DNA from: Gambelia wislizenii | Taxonomy: Eukaryota; Chordata; Lepidosauria; Squamata; Crotaphytidae | Direction of reading: 5' to 3' | DNA: 64,000 bases | NCBI GenBank assembly: GCA_030847615.1 | Contig: JAUMIR010000001.1 | Span: 86,725,501-86,789,500, forward strand | Shown: piece by piece, positions 10,780 through 21,639 of the stretch | Layout of the letters: each line of letters opens with the position of its first letter | Numbering within the stretch: position 1 is the first letter of the stretch | The notes under the pieces: generated by a model | What the model saw: the letters and a program-made list of their open reading frames with translations, nothing else | What the model was told of the DNA's origin: nothing | Database searches by the model: none | Program-made: the position numbers and the translations under genes

Positions 10780-11255
10780 ATGGCTCATGCCCAGGCTAGC
10801 TGACAGATCATATCTTCCTATATGGGCCTGCTCGGGCCCTAAGATCATCAGGAAAGGCCCTTCTCTCAGTCCTGCCACGGTCACATGCATGGTTGGGGAG
10901 GGTACAGGCCCAGGGAGGACTTCTTGGTGGCTCCCACTAGACTCCAGAATGGCCTCCTCCCTGTTGTCCTTCCATGGCCAGAGAATTTTGACAGGCTTTT
11001 AAAATGGAAAGTTTTTAAAGAATGGGCTAAGGGGTCTGTATTGTTTTAAACTGAACTGTTTTAATTACTTTTTTATCTTTTAATGGTATTTTATTTTTTA
11101 AGTGTAGTTTTAAATCCTCTTAATATTGTCTAAATTTTAACCTCATTTTAAGCTTTGCTTTTTTGTATGTCTTAATTGAATTATCTTTTAAAATTGTATG
11201 CTGCCTTAAGTCCCAATTTTAGGAGAAAGGTGGGCTGAGGATGAGGATGAGGATG
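10780..11255 (+). mobile_element. Old LINE 3' region (CR1/L2 superfamily)
   Basis: The layout is a degenerate coding-like stretch followed by a T-rich 3' UTR. It ends in a motif of the type TATGCTGCCTTAAGTCCC ... GGAGAAAGGTGGGC and a short GAGGAT run. This is characteristic of old CR1/L2-type LINE tails in sauropsids. No open frame survives. The exact family is uncertain. Confidence 0.5.
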
Positions 11256-11525
11256 ATTTTTTAACAGGAAAGAAACTCAGTAACTTACAGCGCAATCATT
11301 TTATCTATCTGGAAGTAAAGTAATACAAATAATGGTATTTCTAGCAAAACGTTGTCTTTTGTGTTAACATGGTATAATCGTTGTCCCTTTCTAAAATAAT
11401 ATAATAACTGATGAAGCCATTAGTTGTTTTTTGGGGGAGAGATGAATAGCATTATTTTTTAGTTGTTTTGGGCGGACCTGGGGGAATATTGCCTCATATA
11501 TCTGTAATTATACAAGCTGACTGGA

Positions 11526-11529
<4 letters not shown>

Positions 11530-11564
<35 letters not shown>

Positions 11565-11576
11565 CCTCTCTCCCTC
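11530..11576. repeat. (CT)n microsatellite
   Basis: A run of TC/CT dinucleotides begins near 11530 and degrades into CCCT-type repeats by about 11576. It is purely a simple repeat. The small open frame overlapping it is an artefact. Confidence 0.9.
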
Positions 11577-12300
11577 TGCCTTTAAATCAGAGGGTTGTTT
11601 TTTTTTTGTTTTTGACTCTAAAAGTCAAAAAAACCACCCTGGTCCTCCTTGTTTCCACCATGTTCCAAAAAAATATATGACACACAGGAAGTGTGGTTAG
11701 TCACCATCTGTTCTATAGAGTGTCTCAAAGCATTGCATCATTTAGCCATTGCATTTTACAGTAGTGCAAGATCTTGTTTAAAAAAAATTTTAAAGGGGGA
11801 GGGGAGACAAAACTATCCCAACTAATTTACATTTTTAAGCTAAGATGTAAGGGGCGACACCCTCATGACCCAAAATAATGAGTGATGTAATGAGTATCTT
11901 TCTCGAGCTTGGAGAAAGTGGAGAACATAACTGAGTTTTAAATGAATAATGCAACAAATTATTTTTCAAAAGTAAGATCCCAGTGCAGCAGACTTCAGTT
12001 AAAAGCAATAGTTTAATGTGCAGTGATTTCAGTAGTACGGTACAGTATTAAGTTTTTGCAAAACAGGTGCGGCAATTAATTTGTCTCCCTCTCGTAAGCA
12101 ATAAAATGCTTGCAAATACTAAATAATTGGAATGAATAAGACTTAAGTTTGCATTAATAAGCTACACCTTTGTACTGTCAAAGTTTCTTTAAGACATATC
12201 ATCTTTACCGACTTGCAGGTCTGATATTTTACACATTTTATTTCTATAAATCTCACTCCCCAGTACATTTTTTTTAAAGGCTAAAGCTCTCAATCAGCTA

Positions 12301-12535
12301 CAGGTTGAGTAGCCTTTATCTGAAATGCTTGGGACCAGAAGTGTTCTGTATTTTGGATTTTGGAATACTTGTATTTGCATATACATAATGAGGCTGGAGA
12401 GAGACCAAGGATCTGTGAAATGGCAGGAAGTACATCTCTCTTCAGCCTCGCAAATATAGTACAGGTACATACTACAGTACTTGTGTATTAGCTCAAAAAG
12501 TTTTAGATTTGTGAGTATTTTGGATACTCAACCTG
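12301..12535. mobile_element. Tigger-like MITE (MER2-like), TA target
   Basis: The termini CAGGTTGAGTAGCC and TACTCAACCTG are inverted repeats flanked by TA (12299-12300 and 12536-12537). The interior phrases GCTTGGGACCAGAAGTGTT and TTTTGGATTTTGGAATA closely resemble the Tigger-derived MER2-type repeat known from mammals. Its presence here suggests an old or horizontally shared pogo-superfamily transposon. Confidence 0.8.
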
Positions 12536-13464
12536 TAATAACATTTCTGTTTCATGGAAACTAACGAGCTATTCAAGACCTTATTGGTCTTATTTGTAAA
12601 AACAAAAAGTGTATGTTTTTATTATAAATGTCTGGTTTCCTCATTAGCCTGTGATCATTTCCTCTTGACAAACTGAAAAAATATTCATTTTAAGCTTTTT
12701 AGTTCAGTCTTTCTGCAATATCAATCAGTTTAATAGTGCTGAGATTTTGTTAGTTGCACAGATTGCAGCTGTACTTAAATTTCATCTCATTTTTCATGTG
12801 CAGGTTTTTTATACAATGTTTTATACTTATATATAAAAGAGTGTTAACTTTATTCTTGACAGAATTTTTAAAATATTCATGTTAAAAAATTAAAAGCAGT
12901 AGAATTTCTTTCCATCCAACCTATTTATTAACTGCCAAAAAAATAGGTAGTATTCTGCTTAGTTTTACAGCATTTTTAACTATTAGGCTTTATTGGTGTT
13001 GTTTCTTGGAAAGTCACTGCTTGACAGTGCACATCTGGATTGTGCTTTACTATTAAATATATTAGCTGGCAATGTCCTGCTTTCTTGAAAGAGTAGTTTT
13101 ATTTGAGGGGAAACTTTTATTTCAAATTTAGCATATTTAGATCTCTGGATGTCCTTCTAAGAAAGCATGATGCCATTGTCTCCATAGTCTGTCTTTTTCT
13201 TCCTACCCTACCTTGAAGTGTTAGGTGAAATGATTATTGTGTATTTCTTTGGACTTTTGGCATTATGTGGATTGTGTGGTGGCTCTAGGAAATTAAAACT
13301 CTTCCTCACAACAGTATAACCTTTGTAAGCAAACAATATGCGGATCAGCCAGATTGTGATGTTTTTAAAAATCTTATCTGCATGTGGGATATATCATTGT
13401 CTCTTATAGAGCAGTTTCTCAATGAAAACCACACTGGTAATAACTGAATCCATTTCCAAATGGG

Positions 13465-13580
13465 GTAGGCTTGACAAGGGTCCCTTATTATAAGGAATAT
13501 CCCTTACTTGAGGACCAGAAACATGTCCCTTATAAGGACTGGCAGGTGTCCCTTATTATAAGGAATTCCCCTGTTTGAGG
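13465..13580 (+). repeat. Short tandem-like duplication (GTCCCTTATTATAAGGAAT)
   Basis: The motif GTCCCTTATTATAAGGAAT occurs at about 13479 and 13548, with a partial GTCCCTTATAAGGA copy between. Each copy contains the small palindrome CCTTATTATAAGG. It may be a remnant of a short DNA element. Confidence 0.6.
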
Positions 13581-14272
13581 GTTGGGAAGCCTTTTCCTTT
13601 TCTATAGACTGAACAAGATGCTCAAAAAACCTGTATTGGGGTGTGTGGGCTTTGCATAAAAACAGAAATAAGTGTGTCATTTAATGTATGAATGTGGACG
13701 ATATGTTAATTTTACAGAGAAACACATGGCTAAATTAACTGAAATAAATGCTTTCATTGGGTATTTAGGTAGAACACAAACTTGTTAATAGCTGCTTCTT
13801 GATTGTTAATGAATTTCATGTAATGAATTTCAATTATTGCTGTTTTGAAAACCTGGCAATGCTAACAGGGGCAGGAATGGTGTGTTCATCACTTAAAGAA
13901 ATTTATTGTAATGCACTTTGAATTAAAGTAAGAAATATAAGAACTACTCACTACCACTCACCAAAATTAATTCTGAAAGATTTCATCTTGAATGTATTAA
14001 CATGAACAGGGTATGAAACGCATTTCCATTGGCTTTCAGAGTACATGTACTTTAGTCAGTAGTAAATTGATGATCATTTTACATGATACGTAGACCATCT
14101 AATAATCTGTTTAAAAAGGATTCTCCCAAATGTAATCATACTGTTTGTAATCTTCATTTTTAATTAATTAATGTTAATGAGTTTATTAATAGTATATATT
14201 AAAAATAATAGCATAATTGTTGAAATACTACAGATGTTAGTACCTCTTAAATTACTCTAGTCAATATTTCAG

Positions 14273-14356
14273 AAGCTCACCAAGCAACCAGTCATCTTCC
14301 AGTGACCCTGGGCCGAGCGGAAGTAGTCAATGGCGGCACCAAGTGGGATATGACGG
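14273..14356 (+). CDS. SIPA1L2: SIPA1L2 exon 2 of window
   Basis: This 84-nt exon has acceptor TTTCAG|A and donor GG|GTACTT. It completes the arginine codon left by the previous exon (AG plus A) and encodes SSPSNQSSSSDPGPSGSSQW followed by RHQVGYDG. Its phase is symmetric (starts with one base, ends with two). It is a serine-rich disordered linker with no folded domain. The SSPSNQSSSSDPGP wording matches SIPA1L2. Confidence 0.93.
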
Positions 14357-14876
14357 GTACTTATTTCTTTCTATATCTCCACCTCTTTTTATAAATAATA
14401 AATATAGAAATTAATATACATACAACATAGCAAACTAACTGAGTCTGTGGGCTATTTCATTGGTAGAATTTAGGACACTGTAAAAGGTTTATGTTTGTGT
14501 ATGTACGTGTATGTGTGTATAAACTTTAGATTTTCAGTCTGCCCTGTATTACAGCTTAGGGACAATTCCTACTTAGCTGAAAGAAAAACTTTCAAATGGA
14601 TCAAATGTACATTAAATAGGGACATCAATAGCTGTGTTGGGGAGTGATTAAGAAATGTTCAAGATGTTTGTGCATGTCACTCTTAGATGAACAATATGCT
14701 AAAATAATCGATGCATTAAAAATTATAGCAGTCACTGTGAAATTTCTTAATTGTGTTGGCTCACCAGATGAAAACACTGAAAATATGTAACCTTGTATGT
14801 AAAAGGCAAGGTTAACTGTGATAAGCAGTTTTCACAGTCAACAAGAAAAAGCACCAATCTCTCTCTTTGTTAAAAG

Positions 14877-14980
14877 GTGTCAGTCTCCTTTACTTCATGA
14901 CCACCAAGGTTCAGGTCCACTGGAGACTGAAGGAGGCAGAGAACATGAAGAATCTTTGGAAGGGGCTAGACATTCCAGTG
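14877..14980 (+). CDS. SIPA1L2: SIPA1L2 exon 3 of window
   Basis: This 104-nt exon has acceptor TTAAAAG|G and donor AGTG|GTAATT. The acceptor polypyrimidine tract (CTCTCTCTTTG) lies just upstream. It encodes CQSPLLLHDHQGSGPLETEG and continues to EGARHSS. CQSPLLL-HQGSGPLE is recognisable SIPA1L2 linker. It ends with one base of a split glutamate codon. Confidence 0.92.
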
Positions 14981-15374
14981 GTAATTAGCATTCTGTCTTA
15001 ATTGAAATACCATATTTGTTGATTTTGTTTTCCACTTATATAACATTCCCCATCATAACATATCCCAAAGATCTTAGAGATCTTAAAAATGAAACATGCG
15101 GCCTCATCAATAGAGGCTGCTAGCAAAATGGCACACAGAACAGAGCTGACGAAAAGTGGTATTGTTTAACTGCTAAGGCAGTGATGATGGTCAACCTTTT
15201 GAGCTTGGTGTGTCAAACGTTGCCAAAAAACTGAGCATAACTCAGATGGTGTGTCACTTTGAGGAAAAAACATTATTTCGTGATATTTATTGTTTAATCA
15301 ACAATATTATTAATTGTTTATTAATAATTAATGAGCTGTCACAACTCATGTGACAACTGAGTAATCAAAATGTA

Positions 15375-15475
15375 CAGTCGTCCCTTCACATTCATGAGGG
15401 TTAGGTACCGAAGACCCCTGCGAATGTGAAAAATCCGCGAATAATAACAGGCCCCCCCAGCATCCCGAAAGTGGC
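15375..15475 (+). mobile_element. Left end of pogo-type GC-rich MITE (same family as 48030-49486)
   Basis: CAGTCGTCCCTTCACATTC follows a TA and leads into GCGAATGTGAAAAATCCGCG and AATAATAACAGGCCCCCCC. This matches the reverse complement of the right end of the MITE at 48030-49486, which reads GCGAATGTGAAAAATCCGCG and then AATAACAAAC. No matching right end was found before 16851, so the copy is truncated or rearranged. Confidence 0.75.
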
Positions 15476-15569
15476 AACGGGGAGTCTGTGCAGACGTATT
15501 TAGGATGGCTCCATTGGAGAAGCTGTGTGCGGTGCCCTGTGCTCAAACAAGAGGCCCACCTGCTCGCCG

Positions 15570-16600
15570 TCTTCCTTGGCCTTTCCGAGGTGGCTCTGAG
15601 GCTTTGAAGCTTCGGAGCCCCCTTGGTAAGGCCGGGGAGAGGCCGGGCAGAGTCCCAACCTCCCACCCACTGCCTTCCCCAGCCTTTCCAAGGCAGCTCC
15701 AAGGCTTTGAAGCCTTGGAGCCCCCTCGGGAAGGCTGGGGAGAGGCCAGGCAGAGTCCCTCCCTCCCATCTGCCACCTCCCCCGGCCTCCCCGAGGGGGC
15801 TCCGTGGCTTTGAGGCCACGGAGCCCCCTCGGGAAGGCCGGGGAGAGGCCGGGCGGCCACCCTCCCACTCACCCCTCATCTTCCCTGGGCTTTCGGAGGC
15901 AGCTTCAAAGCCTCGGAGCCACCTCAGGAAGGCCAGGGAGAGGCCGGGCAGTCACCCTCCATCTTCCCCAGCCGTTCCGAGGCGGCTCCAAGGCTTCAGA
16001 CCCCCTCGGGAAGGCCGGGGAGAGGCTGGCAGGCCACTCGCCCACCACCTTCCCTGGCTTCCCTGAGGCATCTCTGTGGTTTCAAAGCCACAGGACCCCC
16101 TCAGGAACACCGGGGATTGGCCGGGCAGCCACCCTCCTGCTCACCTGCCACCTTCCCCATCTTTTCCGAGGTGGCTCTGAGGCTTCAAAACCTCGGAGCC
16201 ACCTCGAGAAGGATGGGGAGAGGCCGGGCAGCCCCCCTCCTACTCTCCCGCCATCTTCTCCAGCCTTTCCGAGGTGGCTCAGAGCTTCGGAGCCCCCTCG
16301 GGAAGTCGGGAGATGCCGGGCGGCCACCCTCCCTCTCACCCACCATCTTCCTCGGCCTTTCCAAGGTGGCTCTGAGGCTTCGGTGCCACCTTGGGAAGGC
16401 CAGGGAGAGGCTGGGCGGCAACCCTCCCACTCACCCGCCATCTTCCCCGACCTTTCCGAGGCGGCTCTGAGGCTTCGGAGCCACCTTGGGAAGGCTGGGG
16501 AGAGGCTGGGCAGCCACCCTTCCGCTCGCCCACCACCTTCCCTAGCAGAGTCCTGCCCGCCGGCTGCCTTACCCAGCCTTTCTGAGGCGGCTCTGGGGAA
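15570..16600. repeat. Decayed GC-rich tandem array, ~80-110-bp units
   Basis: About eleven diverged units repeat the pattern CCGAGG-GGCTC-GAGGCTT, then CGGAGCC-CCTTGGGAAGGC, then GGGGAGAGGC-GGGC and CACCCTCCC-CTCACC. Most units hold a small inverted repeat, for example GAGGCTT facing a CGGAGCC-type arm. The sequence is CpG-rich against an AT-rich background. All reading frames through it are repeat-derived. Confidence 0.85.
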
Positions 16601-18286
16601 GCACAGCAGGCCTCGTGGGGGTGGCCAGATGGGGGGGGGGCTCTACCCCCTGCCTCCCTAAAGTGGCGATCGGGGCTTCGTAGCCCTGCCCGTCACTTTC
16701 CTCACCCCTCCCTAAAGTGAGGCTTTGAAGACTGGATCACCACTTTAGGGAGGTTGCAGACGGGGGTCGGGGGGAGGCCTATGGCCACGTGTCAGCACAA
16801 ATGGCTACGCGTGTCAGTGCTGACACGTGTGTCATAGGTTTGCCATCACCGCGCTAAGCCACAGATCTTTCTTGTTTTCCCGTAACGGTTCCTTCATATG
16901 GTAAAACACCGTAACAAAGGTGGAGATTGATCTAGAAGGGCCAGTTCTGACTTTTTATTTTGTTTTGAATTTCCTTTATTGTACCCTAAATCCAATGGAA
17001 GACATCTGCTGATGGAACTGCTTTTGACAGCAGAATAAGGAGGGAATATCTCCTCACTGTAGTCACTTGTATACCCCCAAAACCCAGCTCCAGATATCTG
17101 GGTAACACTCTGGAACTGGTTCTTGGTAAGCTGTGAGAGCTATATTGAGGAGGAGAGTGGGGAGAATTCTGTTGCGCTTGCACTACAGCACCAGCACAAT
17201 GTTGGATTTAGGCCATTGAAGAGATTTCTATCCACTCTTCCACTCATAGAGTTCCTACAATGGCAAACAAAAGACAATGCTATACTACTAAAGCAATTTT
17301 TTTTTAAATCACTAATAAGTAAACAGTCAAAGAAGAAGAGAGAAAACAAATGCAATAAGATTTCAGATAAGATTAGAAAAGCCAAAAGCTTAGAGAAACA
17401 CAATTGCTCATAAAAATAAAAATAGACAAAAAATTAAAAATAAAAAAAAAGGGAAGGGGTACCAGATAAATCTCTCAGGGCAACATGTGCCATATTTTAG
17501 ATGCCATAACAGAAAGCACCATCTCATATATCTCTTCCGGTCACATCTCAGAACGTGATGGAATATGTAGAAGGGCCTCACTAACCTAGTGAGGCTTTCC
17601 TGCACATCTTCCAGAGGTTGAGAGAGAGTCAGTCCTTTTAGATACCCTTGTGATAAACTGTTTTAAGACTTTAAAATTGATAAATTCAGTTTACCACATG
17701 CATTTTCCAGAATTGTTTCTGGAAACTGACTGTTACTTGTGAAAGTGGTACAATAATAAACTGATGTGCTTCAAAATAAGCTGGAGCCACTCAGCTCTTG
17801 CTAGATAAGCTGCTTGATAATATTCAGAGGCAATTCATGTAAAGGACATTACAGCAGACTGATCCATGGCACAAGTCACCATTACTAGGTCTGCACAAGT
17901 CTACACTGAAGAGAGGTGTTTGGGGCCACAGCCATCACTATGGCAAGGTGGGCCCTCAGACAGTAAACAGATTCTGTCATCATTTCTATCTTTCTCAGAT
18001 TGAAGTTGTAGTTTGTTACCCCGTGTTCAATCTGTCAGTAATTTCACTGTTTTAACCAATTCCATAGGCATGAGATGGGAAGGAGCTTTCCTTTATAAAT
18101 GCAGTCCCTCTTTTTTTGAAAAGCACTCAGAAAATTCCTTTAAAATAGTATCATTTAACTCCCTATGCTACTAAACCCATTTTTGCTTTTCTGCACACAG
18201 ACAGTGCTCAGAAGTAGGATAGTAATGTGGATATTGATTTTAAATTATGCTTGCATTTCATAGGGGAGATCAAGGGTGAAAATCAT

Positions 18287-18390
18287 GTGGCCCTTCAGAT
18301 GTTGTTAGGCTGTAATTGCCAGCAGCAAAGCCAATGCTGAGGAATTCTGGGAGAGGCAGTCCAGCAACATATAGAAGGCTGTATGACTTG
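18287..18390. mobile_element. Palindromic MITE, same family as 8124-8234
   Basis: GTGGCCCTTCAGATGTTGTT at the left faces GAATTCTGGGAGAGGCAGTC and CAGCAACATATAGAAGG at the right. This is the familiar sauropsid palindromic repeat built around the TGGCCCTCCAGATGTTG consensus. No target duplication could be fixed. Confidence 0.6.
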
Positions 18391-18646
18391 CCTTCCCTGG
18401 GGAAGGTACGGCAAAAACATATGTATCTCATAGCTCTTCTCATGCCAAACCTTTACAGGTAATAAGTAACACAGATCTCAATTTCTTCTGAAGCATGAAG
18501 GGCCAGACCAAACTGTCTGATCCTGAAATTCAAAGGAACATCACTGTTGCAAAACTGATGCATATAGCGTTAAGCTGTGAGACTTTTTTCCTTGTTCACT
18601 ATGTTGTGTGTATTTAGAAATTAAAACACATAATTATTTATGGCAG

Positions 18647-18750
18647 AGACCAAGTGGCATGCACCATCAACCAAAGTCTTGAGTTCCTATAAAGACCGGG
18701 CTTTACAGAAAGAGAGCAGTGGCAAGGATTCACCAAACAAATTTTCTCAT
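18647..18750 (+). CDS. SIPA1L2: SIPA1L2 exon 4 of window
   Basis: This 104-nt exon has acceptor ATGGCAG|A and donor CAT|GTAAGT. Completing the glutamate codon, it encodes TKWHAPSTKVLSSYKDRALQ and then KESSGKDSPNKFSH. The TKWH...KVL-SYK-RALQK and DSPNK-SH blocks are SIPA1L2 linker. It ends in phase 0. The region is basic and serine-rich, predicted disordered. Confidence 0.93.
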
Positions 18751-19884
18751 GTAAGTCTTTTTACTTAGGGTTTCCCAAAATAGGAATCTTTTTCACGTAT
18801 TATAGCACTGTAGCAGCAAGCTTGGTTGAAAGTTTATATTTTGTCAATAGCCTTTCCATACAGAAAGAGAAATAAGAATTATGGAGGATAGGTTCTACTG
18901 CAAGATGAGTAAGCTATTGTTGATAAATATATTTATCTACCTTTCTATATCCTGCAGTTTCTATATCCTGAAGTCTGCTGCACATTATTTTGTTTCACAC
19001 TATCCTCTTGGAGTAACTCTGAGAAATAGTTATTGGGTGCAAAAGGGGTCCTCCAGTTTTTCTCTGGCAATCTTAAACACTTTGATATAGAATGAATGAT
19101 AGGGCTGACAATTTTAAAAACACAAATTATAAGCATCTCTGATGCAGAAGTGCATTGAATCATTCTAACTGGCTGTGATCTCAGACAAGCGCATTATAAA
19201 GGGCATGTGCTGGTTTCTAGGGCACTGAGTGGATTAAGGCCTTACTTTAATGTAAGCATCACTCTGGTGTCTGATTAGAACATGATTTACATTGGCTTCC
19301 ATAGTCCCTAGTCCATCACCTATTGTATTCAAGTGACATTCGTACATTGCCATCTCTTGTGAGGAATAAACATCTGATTTTATTATTTAGCAAAATTTCA
19401 TCTTTAAAGAATGCATCTAATTAGAATATCTTGTTATGTTTGTTCCTGTTAATCAGGGGTGGGGGGGGCAGGAGGGCAGCACTGATGACCTAATATTAAG
19501 AAACAGTTATTTCCAGGTGAATTAAATAATATGAGAATTGAAGTGTGAGAATTGGAAAACAGAGCCTGTTGTGCACTAATATTAATTCTGTGGTAAATTT
19601 AAATGAAGGCTCTATGCCAGGCATAGTTCTGCACTTTCCTCCAGTTCATGTACATAAGCACTTCCTCCCTCCTTTACTGCAGCTAGCACATGAGTGTGAG
19701 CTTTTGTTGTGAGACAAAGGAACCTCCATGAAATCTACTCATTGAGTATATTTGATTCCCACAGCCTATTTTGAGCAAAATTATGTTGGTCCCAGTTCAT
19801 TTTCATGACTGATGGAAATAATGCTAGGAACGTAATGTCTAAAACACTATCTTAAACATTTGAGGAGAGTGACTTTGGAGTTTA

Positions 19885-20108
19885 GGAGATTTTCACACTA
19901 CACTGTTATAGTGTTACTATTCCACTTTATTTGCTATGGCTGCCTCCTGTGGAATCCTGGGATTTGCAGTCTAGGGAGAAGCATTTACAACTCTCAGCCA
20001 GAGAGATCTTAGGCCTCACTAAACTACAAACCCCAGAATTCCACAGGAGGAAGCCAAAGCAGTTAAAGTGGAATTGTAACACTATAACAGTGCTGTGTGA
20101 AAATCTCC
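19885..20108. mobile_element. Near-perfect palindromic MITE, ~224 bp
   Basis: The left arm reads GGAGATTTTCACAC, then ACTGTTATAGTGTTAC, then ATTCCACTTTA and CTCCTGTGGAATCCTGGG. The right arm is its reverse complement with few differences (CCCAGAATTCCACAGGAGG ... GTAACACTATAACAGTGC ... GTGTGAAAATCTCC). The arms are almost 100 bp each around a short loop. It is non-coding and a strong cruciform candidate. Confidence 0.85.
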
Positions 20109-20757
20109 TTAGTCTTTCTGGCACCTTATGCCCATATTTCTATTTGCACATGTATGTATGTGGATATGTGCTACCTCTTGTGACTGGAAGTTGACACAGA
20201 GCTTTTATCTCCTACCCTCTGTATTTATTCAAGCTGTTTTAAACACTTGAGTTTCCTTAGAAGAGGATCTGACATTGCTGGCTTTATTGGAATTTCTTGA
20301 TTTTAAATATTACAAGATTGGCATGTTAAGGCAAAAAGGTGGAGGAGAAAGAATTGAGGCATCTTATCTTAGCTGATTTTCTGTTCTGCCTTCTAGTTAG
20401 ACAGTTATCCTAGCAACAGCATTGTGAAGCAGTGGTGCATTCTGAGTTATACCAATGTAGTGGAGAGATCATTTTTCTCCTTTTTCTTTTTATTGTCCAT
20501 CGCTGACAACCAGTTGTGCAGAACTTGATTGGTTTTACCATAATCCCACCAAATGTCACCCTGAAAAGGCTACTGCAGTTAAAATTCCCATTAGAATCTT
20601 CTTCTATTAATACACATATTTATATATTTTATACCATTTTGATAAGTGTTACCTCCCAGAATACGTTGTTTCACTACAAATATGAACAGCTACTATACAT
20701 GAATCTAGTAGGAATCCCCCTCAACAGATCTGCAGATCACCACCACCTTAATAAACC

Positions 20758-21639
20758 GTATATACTTGTGTAAAATTGAATTTTTGACAGAAAATTGATC
20801 CAAAAAACCTAGGTCAACATACCCATGAGTCAATACTGGAAACACATTAGGATGATGCCTGCTAGGTGAGCTCTGTGCTCCCTGCCATTTTGGGTGCTTG
20901 AGGTAGAGTAGAGCGGCAGCTGCCATTTTAAATAGGGGCTTACTGTATAAGCCTCACAAGGCTTGGCAGTCTCTGCAAGCCTCATGAGGTGAGCCTTATA
21001 CTGTACAGTAAGCCCTTATTAAAAATGGTCACTACCACTCCACTCCACTTCAGGTGCCCAAAATGGTGTGCATTCCACATTCTTTGGATTCCCCCACATT
21101 ACTACTGAACACCACTTGGGTGGGAAAAGAAGGTGGGGAAGGTGGGAGGGCTGTCTTTCTCTGGTTTGTGCTAAGGAGGGGTTAATGGGGTGTGAGCACT
21201 GTTTCCATGCCCCACCCCGGCAAACGGGGCTTCTTGCCTCTGCCTCTTATCATTGTCTTTGCGCTGGGTCCCTAATAGAGGCAGGTTGCTTTCCTTGTTC
21301 TTCTCCCCTCCTTTTTTTTCCAGGCCATAATTTTTTCCTTATTTATATTCCTTTCCCTATCTATATTTGTATAGATGTAGACATTTTAAGATCTGCAATG
21401 CAATTTACAGTCACCCACCCCATTTCAAAACCTCAAGTGAACAGATACTCTCCTTCTGTTTAGCTCTTCCTAAGTATGTTCCCTCTATGTATTTTTAAAA
21501 AGAGAAGAAGATATTTGTTTGTTACATGTTGTTAAGTTTTATCCTCGGCTTATCCACTGGCCATAACAAAATCCATAATTTTGGTTCCAAAACCTGCCTT
21601 TGACTTATGCAAGAGGTCAACTTATACACAAGTATATAC
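20758..21639. mobile_element. MITE-like element with GTATATACTTGTGTA ends
   Basis: The left end GTATATACTTGTGTA and right end TACACAAGTATATAC are perfect inverted 15-mers. A second inner inverted repeat lies at about 20935-21035 (GGGGCTTACTGTATAAGCC against TTATACTGTACAGTAAGCCC). Length is about 880 bp, without a transposase. Target duplication is unclear. Confidence 0.7.

Larger units (their letters stand above)
9616..14272 (+). other. SIPA1L2 intron with several DNA elements
   Basis: This 4.66-kb intron holds a fold-back element (9977-10655), a LINE 3' region (10780-11255), a CT microsatellite (11530-11576), a Tigger-like MITE (12301-12535) and a short duplicated motif (13465-13580). Apart from these, 11577-12300 and 12536-14272 are AT-rich with no recognised feature. 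Confidence 0.7.
15179..16851. mobile_element. hAT-type non-autonomous composite element, GC-rich core
   Basis: The termini CAGTGATGATGGTCAACC and TTTGCCATCACCG are inverted (CAGTGATG against CGGTGATG). They are flanked by an imperfect 8-bp duplication, TGCTAAGG (15171-15178) and CGCTAAGC (16852-16859). Inside are a pogo-type MITE terminus at 15375 and a decayed GC-rich tandem array (about 15570-16600). There is no transposase. Open frames on both strands of the array are by-products of GC-rich repeats, not genes. Confidence 0.7.
14981..18646 (+). other. SIPA1L2 intron containing the GC-rich composite element
   Basis: The intron contains the hAT-flanked composite (15179-16851) and the palindromic MITE at 18287-18390. 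The stretch 16852-18286 is AT-rich. Apart from a weak repeat-like part around 17460-17620, nothing could be assigned there. Confidence 0.65.

Noticed and set aside
11468..11680. 70-codon frame with a serine/leucine/proline run
   Set aside because: It is caused by the CT microsatellite.
15346..16661. Several overlapping open frames of 100-285 codons on both strands, proline/glycine-rich
   Set aside because: They are produced by the GC-rich tandem array, are open on both strands and in several frames, lack domains, and vary only as the repeat unit varies.
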